64,000 nucleotides of DNA from Clostridium sp. Marseille-P2415 (GTDB taxonomy: Bacteria; Bacillota; Clostridia; Lachnospirales; Lachnospiraceae). The notes below the pieces were generated by a model. That model ran no database searches, was not told the origin of the DNA, and saw nothing but the letters and a program-made list of their open reading frames with translations. A program made the position numbers and the translations under genes. Location: positions 1,898,982 through 1,962,981 of the forward strand of contig NZ_LT732526.1 in the NCBI RefSeq assembly GCF_900155545.1. The letters run 5' to 3'. Below, one piece after another: positions 34,185-42,946 of this stretch. Numbering within the stretch: the stretch's first letter is position 1; every line of letters begins with the position of its first letter.

Positions 34185-35447
34185 ATGAAAAAATACATGT
34201 CTGCCATGCAGGAGACCACTGCTGCCGGCAATCTTCAGGTAAACGTAGTTTCTTTAGAAAACAATTTTCCCATCCGGGATGCTGAAGTTTCCATCTCATA
34301 TACAGGAGATCCCGAAAGCACCATAGAACAGCTTACCACCGACACATCCGGCCAGACAGAAACGGTCAGCTTATCTGCTCCTCCAATCGACTTAAGCTTA
34401 TCACCGGGCCTTATTCAGCCTTACTCGGAATATTCCCTTATGATCCGTGCCCAGGGCTTTGAGCCCGTAGCTGTTTCCGGTACGCAAATCCTCGCTGATA
34501 CTCTTGCCCTCCAGCCCATACGCATGACTCCGGTCAGGGAAGAAGTATCTCCGGAAGTTCCCATTGTTATCCCTGACCATACCCTCTATGGAGAATATCC
34601 CCCCAAAATAGCGGAAGCCGAGATAAAACCCACTGCGGAAACCGGAGAAATCGTTCTAAGCCGTGTGGTCGTTCCGCAAACGGTTGTCGTCCACGACGGG
34701 GTTCCGACCGATCCGACAGCCACTAATTATTACATTCCTTACACCGACTATATTAAAAACGTAGCATCCAGTGAAATTTACGCAACCTGGCCCCGGGAAA
34801 CCATCATTGCCAACGTTTTGGCGATCATGAGCTTTACCCTGAACCGGGTTTATACGGAATGGTACCGAAACCAGGGGTACAACTTTACCATCACCTCTTC
34901 CACGGCATTTGACCATAAATGGGTTTACGGACGGAATATTTATGAAAGTATTTCCCAGGTCGTGGATGAAATCTTTAACAGCTACTTATCACGCCCGGGT
35001 ATCAGGCAGCCCATACTGACACAATATTGTGACGGCAACAGAGTACAGTGCCCGAACTGGATGACACAATGGGGAAGCAACACATTGGGAGAGCAGGGGT
35101 ACTCTGCCATTGAAATACTCCGTCACTTCTATGGGAGCGATATGTATATCAACACCGCCCCGCAGGTCGCCGGCGTTCCCTCTTCCTTCCCCGGCTATAA
35201 CTTAAACATAGGCGCCAGCGGAGAGAAAGTCCAGCAGGTTCAGGACCAGCTTGATACCATTGCCACCGTTTATACGGCCATCCCCCGTATCACCGCCGAC
35301 GGTATCTACGGCCAGGCAACTGCCGATGCAGTCCGGCAGTTTCAGACCATCTTCGGACTTCCGGTGACCGGTATCATCGACTTTGCTACATGGTATAGAA
35401 TATCCCATATTTATGTAGGTATTACCCGGATCGCAGAATATGCTTAA
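34185..35447 (+). CDS. SleC-like spore cortex-lytic protein (SpoIID/LytB-like + peptidoglycan-binding)
   Basis: A 420-residue protein. The N-terminal ~150 residues are beta-rich with a carboxypeptidase-regulatory-like fold (NVVSLENNFPIRDAEVSI). Residues ~185-320 resemble the SpoIID/LytB-like catalytic part of clostridial SleC (IYATWPRETIIANVLAIMS, then YGRNIYESISQVVDEIF). The C-terminus (~335-410) is a PG_binding_1 domain (GASGEKVQQVQDQL, ADGIYGQATADAVRQFQ). SleC degrades spore cortex during germination as a lytic transglycosylase. No signal peptide is visible, as expected for a protein delivered from the mother cell. Start: AGGGG before ATG at 34185. Confidence 0.8.
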   Translation: MKKYMSAMQETTAAGNLQVNVVSLENNFPIRDAEVSISYTGDPESTIEQLTTDTSGQTETVSLSAPPIDLSLSPGLIQPYSEYSLMIRAQGFEPVAVSGTQILADTLALQPIRMTPVREEVSPEVPIVIPDHTLYGEYPPKIAEAEIKPTAETGEIVLSRVVVPQTVVVHDGVPTDPTATNYYIPYTDYIKNVASSEIYATWPRETIIANVLAIMSFTLNRVYTEWYRNQGYNFTITSSTAFDHKWVYGRNIYESISQVVDEIFNSYLSRPGIRQPILTQYCDGNRVQCPNWMTQWGSNTLGEQGYSAIEILRHFYGSDMYINTAPQVAGVPSSFPGYNLNIGASGEKVQQVQDQLDTIATVYTAIPRITADGIYGQATADAVRQFQTIFGLPVTGIIDFATWYRISHIYVGITRIAEYA

Positions 35448-35460
35448 AAATCCGGAAAAA

Positions 35461-35520
35461 CAAGAGACAGAGGGAGAGTTCCGGCCAATGGCTGCCACCC
35501 TCCCTCTGTCTCTTGTTTCC
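35461..35520. terminator. Strong terminator after the SleC-like gene
   Basis: A 16-bp perfect stem CAAGAGACAGAGGGAG (35461-35476 with 35500-35515), flanked by A-run and TTTCC; probably works in both directions between convergent genes. Confidence 0.9.
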
Positions 35521-35566
35521 TGCAAGCCTCTGATTCACTTTACAAAACTGCCGCCTGGTATACCCT

Positions 35567-36469
35567 TCATCCTTCTCCTCCCAGCATATCAGCTAAAACA
35601 TATCCCAGCAATGCCAGGGAAATTGCTCCCAACATCTGGTACAATCTGACACTTTCCCATGAAACATCCCACAATATAACAAAAGGAGAAGAAAATACCA
35701 GACCGATAATAACCCGGTACATCTGGCGTTCATAATGGGTGAGAAGGCGCTCGATTACTTTTGCAAACAGAAATACGCCGGCCAGAAGCCCGGCCAAATA
35801 CGGAACCAGTACCATTCCGTTTATAAAAAGACCCGGAAAGTCAAGAGAAGAAATGGCCCGTATGCAGGCATTGTTTGTTTGCAGGATAGGCTCGTAGTAT
35901 CCGAGCATCATCATGATCATGGACCCGCTGACTCCCGGAACTATCATGGTAGCCGCAGCGATGAGGCCGATCAGGAATAAGACAGGCACCCAGTACTGGC
36001 CGGAAGAAAGGTAGGCAGCGCCGGAAGCCATATTCATGCTTTCCTCATTATGGCCGGAGGCGATCGACATCTCAGCGGCAAAGGTAATTATAATTACGAT
36101 TCCGCAGGTAAGACAGGCTGTCATTATCCCCTTTTTCCAGTCCCCCCTGTCTTTTGAAAATGACTTTTGAAAGAGGGATGGAAGCCCGCCGCCAATTAAC
36201 CCCAGAAATGCCATTCTGGTCTGAAGCGGATATGTATGAAACAGATACTCAAAGGCCAGGGAAAGAAAGATAATGCCTGCTGCAGCTCCGATCCCGTAAG
36301 GAAGAAGAATCCGTATGCTTTTCACCGGTTCCCGAAAAAGCTGCGTTACCGCATGAATGATCTTATCGTATACCCCCATGGTAATAGCCAGCATTCCTCC
36401 GCTGATCCCCGGAAGTATGTTTGCCACGCCAATGATCATGCCTTTTAAAAGCTCCCCGAAATACTCCAA
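35567..36469 (-). CDS. DUF368 membrane protein (PopT-type undecaprenyl-phosphate translocase)
   Basis: A ~300-residue membrane protein with 8-9 predicted spans and two copies of the DUF368 signature, ILPGISGGMLA and IVPGVSGSMIM, arranged as an inverted-repeat-like pair. DUF368 proteins (PopT) have been shown in other bacteria to recycle the undecaprenyl-phosphate carrier across the membrane for wall synthesis. The longest frame begins at a GTG (36499), but AGGAGG lies inside it and points to TTG at 36469 with 6-nt spacing, giving a normal start just before YFGELLKGMIIG. It follows the HAD gene by 33 bp. Confidence 0.88.
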   Translation of the reverse strand: MEYFGELLKGMIIGVANILPGISGGMLAITMGVYDKIIHAVTQLFREPVKSIRILLPYGIGAAAGIIFLSLAFEYLFHTYPLQTRMAFLGLIGGGLPSLFQKSFSKDRGDWKKGIMTACLTCGIVIIITFAAEMSIASGHNEESMNMASGAAYLSSGQYWVPVLFLIGLIAAATMIVPGVSGSMIMMMLGYYEPILQTNNACIRAISSLDFPGLFINGMVLVPYLAGLLAGVFLFAKVIERLLTHYERQMYRVIIGLVFSSPFVILWDVSWESVRLYQMLGAISLALLGYVLADMLGGEG

Positions 36470-36502
36470 GCAATTCCTCCTGAATTCAATGATTACCACA
36501 TC

Positions 36503-37147
36503 CTATGCCTTCTTAACCGCTTCTAATACATCTTTTACCCGCAGAAGCTTATAATCCGCCAGGCTTTGGTCGAACTGGTACCGTTCATCAATAACCGCTG
36601 CGATTTTCATACCTGCCCTGTGGGCTGCCGTGATCCCAACGGTGGAGTCTTCCACTGCCAGGCATTCCTTTGGAGAGAGCTTCAGCTTTTCCGCCGTATA
36701 GAAATAGATTTCCGGGTCCGGCTTGCTTCTCTTAAACTGCTCGCCGCTGACAACTGCTTCAAAATAATGCCTGATTCCATTTTCCTCTAAAACCCGTTCC
36801 ACCAGTTTTAAATGGGTGGAGGAAGCCAGTGCCAGCCGGTATCCGTCCTTCTTTAACTGCTTAAGGGTTTCCGTTACCTCCGGTCGAAAAAGCTTTTGGT
36901 AGTCGATTTCACCGTAAATATCCCTCTGCCGGAACTCTTCCCTCAGTTCTTCCCAGGATTGTCCATTGTTTATCGCCTTTTGCAGCACTTCCCAGCTCTC
37001 TTTTTTTGTCGCTCCGACCATAGGAAACAGCTGTTCTATTTTCACAGCCGGGTTTTTCTTCCTGGCAAATTCCAGTTGGTATTGCAGATAAACACCTTCA
37101 CTGTCAATAATGACTCCATCCATATCAAAAATAACTGCCTTTATCAT
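36503..37147 (-). CDS. HAD family phosphatase/phosphoglucomutase-like hydrolase
   Basis: A 214-residue haloacid dehalogenase superfamily enzyme with a C1-type helical cap. Motif I is FDMDGVIIDSE (nucleophile Asp8), motif II lies in LASSTH, the Lys of motif III in KRSKPDPEIY and motif IV in AVEDSTVGI. The sequence is closest in pattern to beta-phosphoglucomutase-like and sugar-phosphate phosphatases; the substrate cannot be assigned. It is co-oriented with the DUF368 gene. Confidence 0.9.
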   Translation of the reverse strand: MIKAVIFDMDGVIIDSEGVYLQYQLEFARKKNPAVKIEQLFPMVGATKKESWEVLQKAINNGQSWEELREEFRQRDIYGEIDYQKLFRPEVTETLKQLKKDGYRLALASSTHLKLVERVLEENGIRHYFEAVVSGEQFKRSKPDPEIYFYTAEKLKLSPKECLAVEDSTVGITAAHRAGMKIAAVIDERYQFDQSLADYKLLRVKDVLEAVKKA

Positions 37148-37218
37148 CTTTTATCTCCTTTGTTCTTTTCTGATTAAGACATTACGATACGGAAATCCAT
37201 TTTGTCAAGTATGAAATC

Positions 37219-37247
37219 AAGAAAGCCGCAAGGGCGTGGCTTTTCTT
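37219..37247 (-). terminator. Probable terminator of the amidase gene
   Basis: An AAAGCC/GGCTTT stem in 37219-37247, after the amidase stop on the minus strand, followed by a T-rich tract. Confidence 0.6.
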
Positions 37248-37278
37248 TCAAAGCCTGCGTCCCGGCGGCCCAAAAATT

Positions 37279-38061
37279 TCAAAATACAGCCGGCCTTTTT
37301 ACCATAAACGTATTATACCCATACCGTCTGAGAGCCTGCTCCATACTCACCGCACTATCGATATTGCGGAATGCTCCAACCCGAACTTTATATAATCCAT
37401 CTTCAAAAACAACAAATGCCGGGGATCCCTGGGATTTTAAAAGATTGACCTGATCCTCAGCCAGTGCGCGGACCCGGTATGCCCCTGTCTGCAGCTGGTA
37501 ATATTCCGGCCGTGTCTCTTCCTGCTTCAGTAACGTATTTAGAATGCCCTCGGCAACGGCCTGGGCGATAGCCTGAAAATTCTGATCAAACAGGTAATTA
37601 TCCGACTCATTATCAATAAAACCTGCCTCCACCAGAACCGTCGGAATCTTTGTCCGCCTGAGAACCACCAGACCTGGGCGTTCCATTGCGCCTAAATTGG
37701 TAAATCCGACCTTACTTAAACGTTCCCCTATGTTTTTCGCAAGCATTGCCGGATCACCTTTTTCTTCAAATAAAAGGGTTTCTATTCCGGAGCCGGTGCC
37801 AGGAACCGGCATTGCATTGCGGTGTATGGAAACGAGAAAATCTGCTTCCGCATCATTGGCCATCATTGCCTTTTCAAGCGGTGTATTGTACGTATCGTCA
37901 GTTCTGGTATACCTGACATCCACTCCGTTGTCTGCAAGGATTTTCCCTACAGCTAACGTAAGCCTTAAGTTATCATCCTTTTCCTGCCGTCCGTTATAGG
38001 TTGCACCAGGGTCCGTACCGCCGTGGCCGGCATCTATTACTACGATTTTTCTCTCAGCCAA
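37279..38061 (-). CDS. N-acetylmuramoyl-L-alanine amidase with SPOR domain
   Basis: A 260-residue zinc amidase (Amidase_3) that cleaves the bond between muramic acid and stem peptide. Zinc and catalytic residues: His in DAGHGGTDPGA, the Glu in TPLEKAMMAN region, His in VSIHRNA and Glu in VLVEAGFIDN. Residues ~185-255 form a SPOR domain for binding denuded glycan (YYQLQTGAYRVRALAEDQ). The longest frame begins at ATG 38079, but AAAGGAG lies inside it, 8 nt before TTG at 38061, which gives MAERKIVVIDAGHGG. No signal peptide, as in spore-associated CwlD/CwlC-type amidases. Confidence 0.9.
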   Translation of the reverse strand: MAERKIVVIDAGHGGTDPGATYNGRQEKDDNLRLTLAVGKILADNGVDVRYTRTDDTYNTPLEKAMMANDAEADFLVSIHRNAMPVPGTGSGIETLLFEEKGDPAMLAKNIGERLSKVGFTNLGAMERPGLVVLRRTKIPTVLVEAGFIDNESDNYLFDQNFQAIAQAVAEGILNTLLKQEETRPEYYQLQTGAYRVRALAEDQVNLLKSQGSPAFVVFEDGLYKVRVGAFRNIDSAVSMEQALRRYGYNTFMVKRPAVF

Positions 38062-38141
38062 AAGAAAAACTCCTTTCACATGCTTCTATTATATAACGTA
38101 TGTAAAAGCAGCTCTCCCGGTACCACTTTTTCGTACCGGAT

Positions 38142-38597
38142 TTATTCTTTTTCTCCCAATTCCGCCATTACATCCACACCTCTCGGCCCCACCGGGGTAG
38201 AAAATACGATCTGAGTGCTGGTCTTCCCATATTTCTGAAGCTGTCCGATAAAAATGTCCAGCTCCATGGTACTCTGGAAGGCCACTTTGATCAGCATGGA
38301 GTAATCTCCTGTGACACAGTTGCACTCAAGTACGTTGGGGATGGCTTCCATATAGGCATAAAACTGAATTTTGTCCACCGGAGAAACATCCAGATTCACA
38401 AAGGCAATGATGTGGTATCCCAGCTTCATCGGGTCCACAGAGGCATGATATCCGGTGATGATCTTCTCCCGCTCCAGCTTCTCGATCCTGGAGGAAACAG
38501 CAGGCGAAGACAGAAAGGTATTTTCTGCTATGTTCTTTAAGGATGCCCTGGCATTCTTTTGCAGTGTCTGCACTATTTTCTTATCAATATCGTCCAT
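38142..38597 (-). CDS. Lrp/AsnC family transcriptional regulator
   Basis: A 151-residue regulator with an AsnC-type helix-turn-helix (~1-60; DDIDKKIVQTLQKNARASLK, VSSRIEKLEREKII) and a RAM ligand-binding domain (~65-140; VNLDVSPVDKI). Such proteins sense amino acids. It lies downstream of dapL but behind a strong terminator, so it is probably transcribed alone; control of the neighbouring amino-acid genes is possible but not shown. Confidence 0.92.
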   Translation of the reverse strand: MDDIDKKIVQTLQKNARASLKNIAENTFLSSPAVSSRIEKLEREKIITGYHASVDPMKLGYHIIAFVNLDVSPVDKIQFYAYMEAIPNVLECNCVTGDYSMLIKVAFQSTMELDIFIGQLQKYGKTSTQIVFSTPVGPRGVDVMAELGEKE

Positions 38598-38680
38598 ATT
38601 TTCCTCCTTAAACCGGAAGAAACACGCTGGTTTCTCCGGTTATCGCGACAGTGTCCGTTTGGTTCGCTGCCCGCGTAAGT

Positions 38681-38720
38681 AAAAAAAGCGCCAGCACCGC
38701 CAAGGTACTGAACGCTTTTG
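38681..38720 (-). terminator. Rho-independent terminator of the glnA-dapL operon
   Basis: An AAGCG-CAGTACC/GGTGCTG-CGCTT stem with a T-run (TTTTTTT) on the minus strand, ~80 bp after the dapL stop. Confidence 0.85.
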
Positions 38721-38797
38721 TTCTTACAATTTAAGCTGCAATCTTATGATTCTTCCATTAAAATAATCATAACCAATTCTCAAATACTTGTCAACGT

Positions 38798-40027
38798 TTA
38801 TTTTCTTAAGGACGGCATTTTTTTCATCCGTTCTATCGCTTCAACTGTATTTTCATAAGTTCCGAATGCCGTCAAACGGAAGTATCCTTCCCCGCTCGGC
38901 CCAAATCCGCTTCCAGGAGTTCCCACCACACTGGCTTCCTCAAGGAGGCGGTCAAAGAATTCCCAGGAAGTCATTCCTTCCGGAACCTTTAACCAGATAT
39001 ATGGCGCGTTGACACCGCCGTAAACCTGGCAGCCTGCTTCCTTTAATCCGTCGTAGATGACTTTCGCATTTCTCATGTAATAAGCCACCTGTTCCTTTAA
39101 CTGGGACTTTCCCTCCGGAGAATAAACAGCAGTGCCTGCCTTCTGTATAATATAAGGAGCTCCGTTAAATTTCGTTCCATGACGTCTTGCCCACAGGGCA
39201 TGGAGCGCCACGCCGCCCCTTTTAAGGGTCTTAGGAATGACCGTAAAGCCTAAACGCACCCCGGTAAAGCCGGCGTTTTTGGAAAAGGAACGGAATTCGA
39301 TGGCACAGTCTTTTGCTCCTTTGATTTCAAAGATGGAGTGGGGCACGTCATCCTGGGCAATATATGCCTCATAGGCGGCATCGTAAAGGATGACAGCACC
39401 ATTTTCATTGGCATAGTCCACCCACACCTTTAGCTGCTCTCTAGTAAGTGTCGTACCGGTAGGGTTATTGGGAACACATAAATAAATCAGGTCCGGCGTC
39501 TCAGACGGAAGTTCCGGAACAAAATTGTTTAAAGCCGTACAGGGCATGTAAATGACATTGCTCCATTTTCCGGTTTTTTCATCGTATTCCCCTGTTCTTC
39601 CGGCCATAACATTGGAATCCACATAGACCGGATAAACCGGATCACAGACTGCGATCCTGCAATTCTCATCAAAAATCTCCTGAATATTACCGCAATCGCT
39701 CTTTGCCCCGTCAGAAACGAAAATCTCATCTGCAGAGATATCACATCCTCTGGAAATATAATCCTCGTCCGCAATGATCTCCCTTAAAAATCCATAGCCC
39801 AGGTCCGGCGCGTAGCCGTGAAAGGTCTCCGCATGCCCCATCTCATCCACCGCCCCGTGAAGGGCCTCGATGATCGCCGGCGCAATGGGCTGGGTGACAT
39901 CGCCGATTCCGAGCCGGATCACCTTTTTATCGGGATTTGCTTCGATGTAGGCATTCACTTTTTTTGCGATCGTGGAAAAAAGATAGCTTCCCGGAAGCTT
40001 TAAATAATTTTCGTTGATTTTAACCAT
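38798..40027 (-). CDS. dapL: LL-diaminopimelate aminotransferase
   Basis: A 409-residue PLP enzyme converting tetrahydrodipicolinate directly to LL-diaminopimelate for lysine and peptidoglycan. The PLP lysine lies in [29 protein letters not shown] and YDAAYEAYI are also typical. Length and motifs fit DapL of clostridia. It is 12 bp after dapF, which acts on its product, and ends the operon glnA-ANTAR-dapF-dapL. Confidence 0.95.
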   Translation of the reverse strand: MVKINENYLKLPGSYLFSTIAKKVNAYIEANPDKKVIRLGIGDVTQPIAPAIIEALHGAVDEMGHAETFHGYAPDLGYGFLREIIADEDYISRGCDISADEIFVSDGAKSDCGNIQEIFDENCRIAVCDPVYPVYVDSNVMAGRTGEYDEKTGKWSNVIYMPCTALNNFVPELPSETPDLIYLCVPNNPTGTTLTREQLKVWVDYANENGAVILYDAAYEAYIAQDDVPHSIFEIKGAKDCAIEFRSFSKNAGFTGVRLGFTVIPKTLKRGGVALHALWARRHGTKFNGAPYIIQKAGTAVYSPEGKSQLKEQVAYYMRNAKVIYDGLKEAGCQVYGGVNAPYIWLKVPEGMTSWEFFDRLLEEASVVGTPGSGFGPSGEGYFRLTAFGTYENTVEAIERMKKMPSLRK

Positions 40028-40039
40028 AGGTTCCTCCTG

Positions 40040-40858
40040 TTATTTTCCAAGATTTTTTATCTCAAATTCTCCCTCAAACACTTCTACTGCCGGTCCGGTC
40101 ATGAACACATGGCCGCTTCCCTCCCGGTCCCAATGTATGACCAGATTGCCTCCCTTTAATTCCACTTCTACTGTATCTAATGTACGGCCGCTTAAGGAAG
40201 AGGCAACCGCGCTGGCAGTGGCTCCGGTCCCGCAGGCCCAGGTTTCTCCGCTGCCTCTCTCCCATACCCTCATGCGGATGTAATTCCGGTTCACCACCTC
40301 AATAAATTCGGAATTCGTCCGCTCCGGAAACCGCTCATGATTTTCAAAAGCAGGTCCCATGGATTCCAGATCCAGGCTGTCAATGTGATCCATATAGTAA
40401 ATGGCATGGGGATTTCCCATGGAAATGCCGATGAATTCATATTCTCTCCCGTCAATGCAGATGGGCTCCGGCACCTGGCTGGTGATCTCCGGCACTCCCA
40501 TGTCAACCGTGATCCGAACTGCCTTTCCATGCTCTTCAGCAACTTTCAGGTGTTTGATCCCGGCCTTTGTCTCAACATCAAACTCTGTTTTCTCCACCAA
40601 ATGACGGTCGTAGACATATTTACCCACACAGCGGATCCCGTTTCCGCACATCTGGCTTTCCGATCCGTCGGCATTGAACATCCGCATGCAACAGTCCGCA
40701 ATTTCGGATGGACAGATGAGGATCAGCCCGTCGGAGCCGATTCCAAAGTGGCGGTCACTGACCTTTTTCGAAAGCTCAGCCGGATCTTCCACGGTTTCTT
40801 CAAAACAATTGATATAGACATAATCATTCCCAATGCCCTGCATCTTTGTAAATTTCAT
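40040..40858 (-). CDS. dapF: Diaminopimelate epimerase
   Basis: A 272-residue cofactor-free epimerase converting LL- to meso-diaminopimelate. The two catalytic cysteines are in SQMCGNGIRC and ETWACGTGATA. The N-terminus MKFTKMQGIGNDYVYI is standard. It is followed by dapL at 12 bp, giving both last steps of the aminotransferase route in order, and preceded by the ANTAR regulator at 15 bp. Confidence 0.96.
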   Translation of the reverse strand: MKFTKMQGIGNDYVYINCFEETVEDPAELSKKVSDRHFGIGSDGLILICPSEIADCCMRMFNADGSESQMCGNGIRCVGKYVYDRHLVEKTEFDVETKAGIKHLKVAEEHGKAVRITVDMGVPEITSQVPEPICIDGREYEFIGISMGNPHAIYYMDHIDSLDLESMGPAFENHERFPERTNSEFIEVVNRNYIRMRVWERGSGETWACGTGATASAVASSLSGRTLDTVEVELKGGNLVIHWDREGSGHVFMTGPAVEVFEGEFEIKNLGK

Positions 40859-40873
40859 AATTCTCCCCCATAT

Positions 40874-41422
40874 CTATATATTGATCAGACTCATGATCAT
40901 CTGGGCAGTTTCTACCATATTTGTCCCGCTGTCCATGCTGCATTTCTGGATATACCGGTGCGCTTCCGCCTCGGACATATGGTTTCTTTCCATTAAAAGC
41001 TCTTTTGCCTGTTTGATCAAATCCTGTTCTTCCCTGCTCCGTTCTTTTGGCTGGCTTTTTAATTTCTTCCGCCTTCGGGCCAGGGACTCCGTCATCATTT
41101 CCAGGGTGCTTACAAGATCCTGGACTTTTAAAGGAAGACCCAGGCATACCACATCCTCGGGTGCCCTGCCGCTCCACTGGCTTGGGGAAGCCACAAGGAG
41201 CATTTTCATTCCGCCCGGAAGGCATTCATAAATTTCCTGATACACCATATCCGCAAACCTGCATCCGCAGACCACGATTCCGCTGCCCAGTTCATCTGCG
41301 CTGTTGACCGCCTGGGCGCCGGAGGTGCAGACCGCTGCCACCGTAAAGCCATTTTTCATAAGAATATTTTTAATATTTTTCGCATCCTCCGCCTTGGAAA
41401 ATGCCACTATCACATTGGTCAA
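40874..41422 (-). CDS. ANTAR domain response regulator (NitR-like, with glnA)
   Basis: A 182-residue protein with a receiver-like domain (~1-118) and a C-terminal ANTAR RNA-binding domain (~120-178; RSREEQDLIKQAKELLMERN, MSEAEAHRYIQKCSMD). The receiver looks degenerate: the usual DD pair and phospho-Asp are not obvious (FSKAEDAKN, IVVCGCRFAD). ANTAR proteins prevent transcription termination by binding paired hairpins in leader RNA, and a member next to glnA has been described in clostridia. The glnA leader here has a terminator-like hairpin, a likely target. Confidence 0.88.
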   Translation of the reverse strand: MTNVIVAFSKAEDAKNIKNILMKNGFTVAAVCTSGAQAVNSADELGSGIVVCGCRFADMVYQEIYECLPGGMKMLLVASPSQWSGRAPEDVVCLGLPLKVQDLVSTLEMMTESLARRRKKLKSQPKERSREEQDLIKQAKELLMERNHMSEAEAHRYIQKCSMDSGTNMVETAQMIMSLINI

Positions 41423-41464
41423 ACACTCTCACCTCCAGATAACCGTATCAGGGAACAGTAATTA

Positions 41465-42802
41465 TCAATACTTATTTAAGTATTCTTCTACTTCCCAATC
41501 CGTCACCTGCGCCCGGAACATACGCCATTCGGCTTCTTTGGCTTCCAGGTATTTGGTGTAGATATGCCCGCCCAGTACTTCTTTCATAAATTCGTCTTTC
41601 CGGAAGGCCTCGATCGCCTCGCCCAGTGTCTCCGGCAGCTGCTCGATGCCCTTTTCCTGGATCACTTCCGGCGGCATGGCAAAAATGTTGCTGTCAACGC
41701 TTTCCGGATGGACCATTTCCTTTTCGATCCCGTCAAGCCCGGCTGCCAGACAGGCCGCCAGAGCCAGATACGGGTTAACGGCAGAGTCCGGGCAGCGAAG
41801 CTCGATCCGTGTACTTGACCCTCTGGAGGATGGGATCCGGATCAGGGGGCTTCTGTTGGCCTTGGCAGACCATGCAATGTAGACCGGAGCATCATATCCC
41901 GGCACCAGGCGCTTGTAGGAATTGACCAGGGGATTGGTGAGTATGGTCATCCCTTTCATATGATGAAGGATCCCAGCCATGAACTGGTAAGCGGCCTTGC
42001 TTAAGCCCAGCTCATCTGCCGTGTCCTCAAACATGTTTTTGCCGTTTTGATCCGACAGAGACATATTAATGTGCATTCCGGAACCGTTTACCCCTGCCTT
42101 TGGCTTCGGCATAAAGGTGGCGTGAAGGCCGTGCCGCTTGGCAATGGCTTTTACCGCCATTTTAAAGGTCATGATGTTATCCGCGGTCACCATGCCTTCT
42201 GCATATTGGAAATCGATCTCATGCTGTCCCGGTGACAGCTCATGATGGGAAGCTTCGATCATGAATCCCATTTCCTCTAAAGTCAGAACCATATCGCGGC
42301 GTACATTCTCTGCCTGGTCAATGGGAGCCACATCAAAATAGCTTGCCATCTCATGGGTATCCGTAGTGGGACGCCCCTCCTCATCCGTATGGAAAAGGAA
42401 AAATTCACATTCCGGGCCGGCATGAAACACGAATCCCATATCCCGGGCCTTCTTTAGTACTTTTTTTAACACGAATCTGGGGTCGCCCTCAAAAGGCGTC
42501 TTATCCGGACAGTATACATCGCACATCAGCCGGGCGACCTTTCCCTGCTGGGGACGCCATGGGAAAATCTCAAAGGTATCAAGATCCGGATAGAGATACA
42601 TATCGGACTCTTCGATTCTTACAAAGCCTTCAATGGCAGAGCCGTCAAACATGCAGCGGTTCTCAAGCGCCTTGCCAAGCATGTTTTTTGTAATGGCAAC
42701 ATTTTTCAGCATACCGAAAATATCAGTAAACTGAAGCCGGATGAATTCCACATCCTCTTCCTCTACAATACGGAATATGTCTTCTTTGCTAAACTTGCTC
42801 AT
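41465..42802 (-). CDS. glnA: Glutamine synthetase, type I
   Basis: A 445-residue glutamine synthetase (GSI-alpha length), which makes glutamine from glutamate, ammonia and ATP. Seen: beta-grasp domain (~15-100), then [13 protein letters not shown], the [17 protein letters not shown] loop and the [12 protein letters not shown] region; the active-site Glu flap NPYLALA segment follows. The adenylylation-type Tyr motif of GSI-beta was not seen. The longest frame starts 46 codons upstream; the ATG at 42802 has AAGGA at 10 nt and the normal start [12 protein letters not shown]. First gene of the operon; see the leader entry. Confidence 0.95.
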   Translation of the reverse strand: MSKFSKEDIFRIVEEEDVEFIRLQFTDIFGMLKNVAITKNMLGKALENRCMFDGSAIEGFVRIEESDMYLYPDLDTFEIFPWRPQQGKVARLMCDVYCPDKTPFEGDPRFVLKKVLKKARDMGFVFHAGPECEFFLFHTDEEGRPTTDTHEMASYFDVAPIDQAENVRRDMVLTLEEMGFMIEASHHELSPGQHEIDFQYAEGMVTADNIMTFKMAVKAIAKRHGLHATFMPKPKAGVNGSGMHINMSLSDQNGKNMFEDTADELGLSKAAYQFMAGILHHMKGMTILTNPLVNSYKRLVPGYDAPVYIAWSAKANRSPLIRIPSSRGSSTRIELRCPDSAVNPYLALAACLAAGLDGIEKEMVHPESVDSNIFAMPPEVIQEKGIEQLPETLGEAIEAFRKDEFMKEVLGGHIYTKYLEAKEAEWRMFRAQVTDWEVEEYLNKY

Positions 42803-42843
42803 AATCCTGTCTTCCTTTCTCATTCCTATCGAAAGCAATTTCA

Positions 42844-42898
42844 AAAAAGGGGTATGCAAACACAGTCTCACAACAATGGACCATCTTCGCACCACCCC
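42844..42898 (-). promoter_or_regulatory. Terminator-like hairpin in the glnA leader
   Basis: On the minus strand GGGGTGGTGC (from 42898) pairs with GCATACCCC (to 42849), followed at once by TTTTT. It lies between the glnA promoter and start codon, about 40 nt before the ribosome site. It has the layout of an attenuator, probably relieved by the ANTAR protein encoded two genes on. Exact ANTAR double-hairpin motifs could not be proven by eye. Confidence 0.65.
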
Positions 42899-42911
42899 GT
42901 CATATGTGTAA

Positions 42912-42940
42912 AATATAACAGCTTGGAAAAAATTTGTCAA
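42912..42940 (-). promoter_or_regulatory. Sigma-A promoter of glnA
   Basis: TTGACA (42940-42935), 17-nt spacer, TATATT (42917-42912) on the minus strand; start expected near 42905, ~100 nt before glnA. Confidence 0.8.
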
Positions 42941-42946
42941 TGTGTT

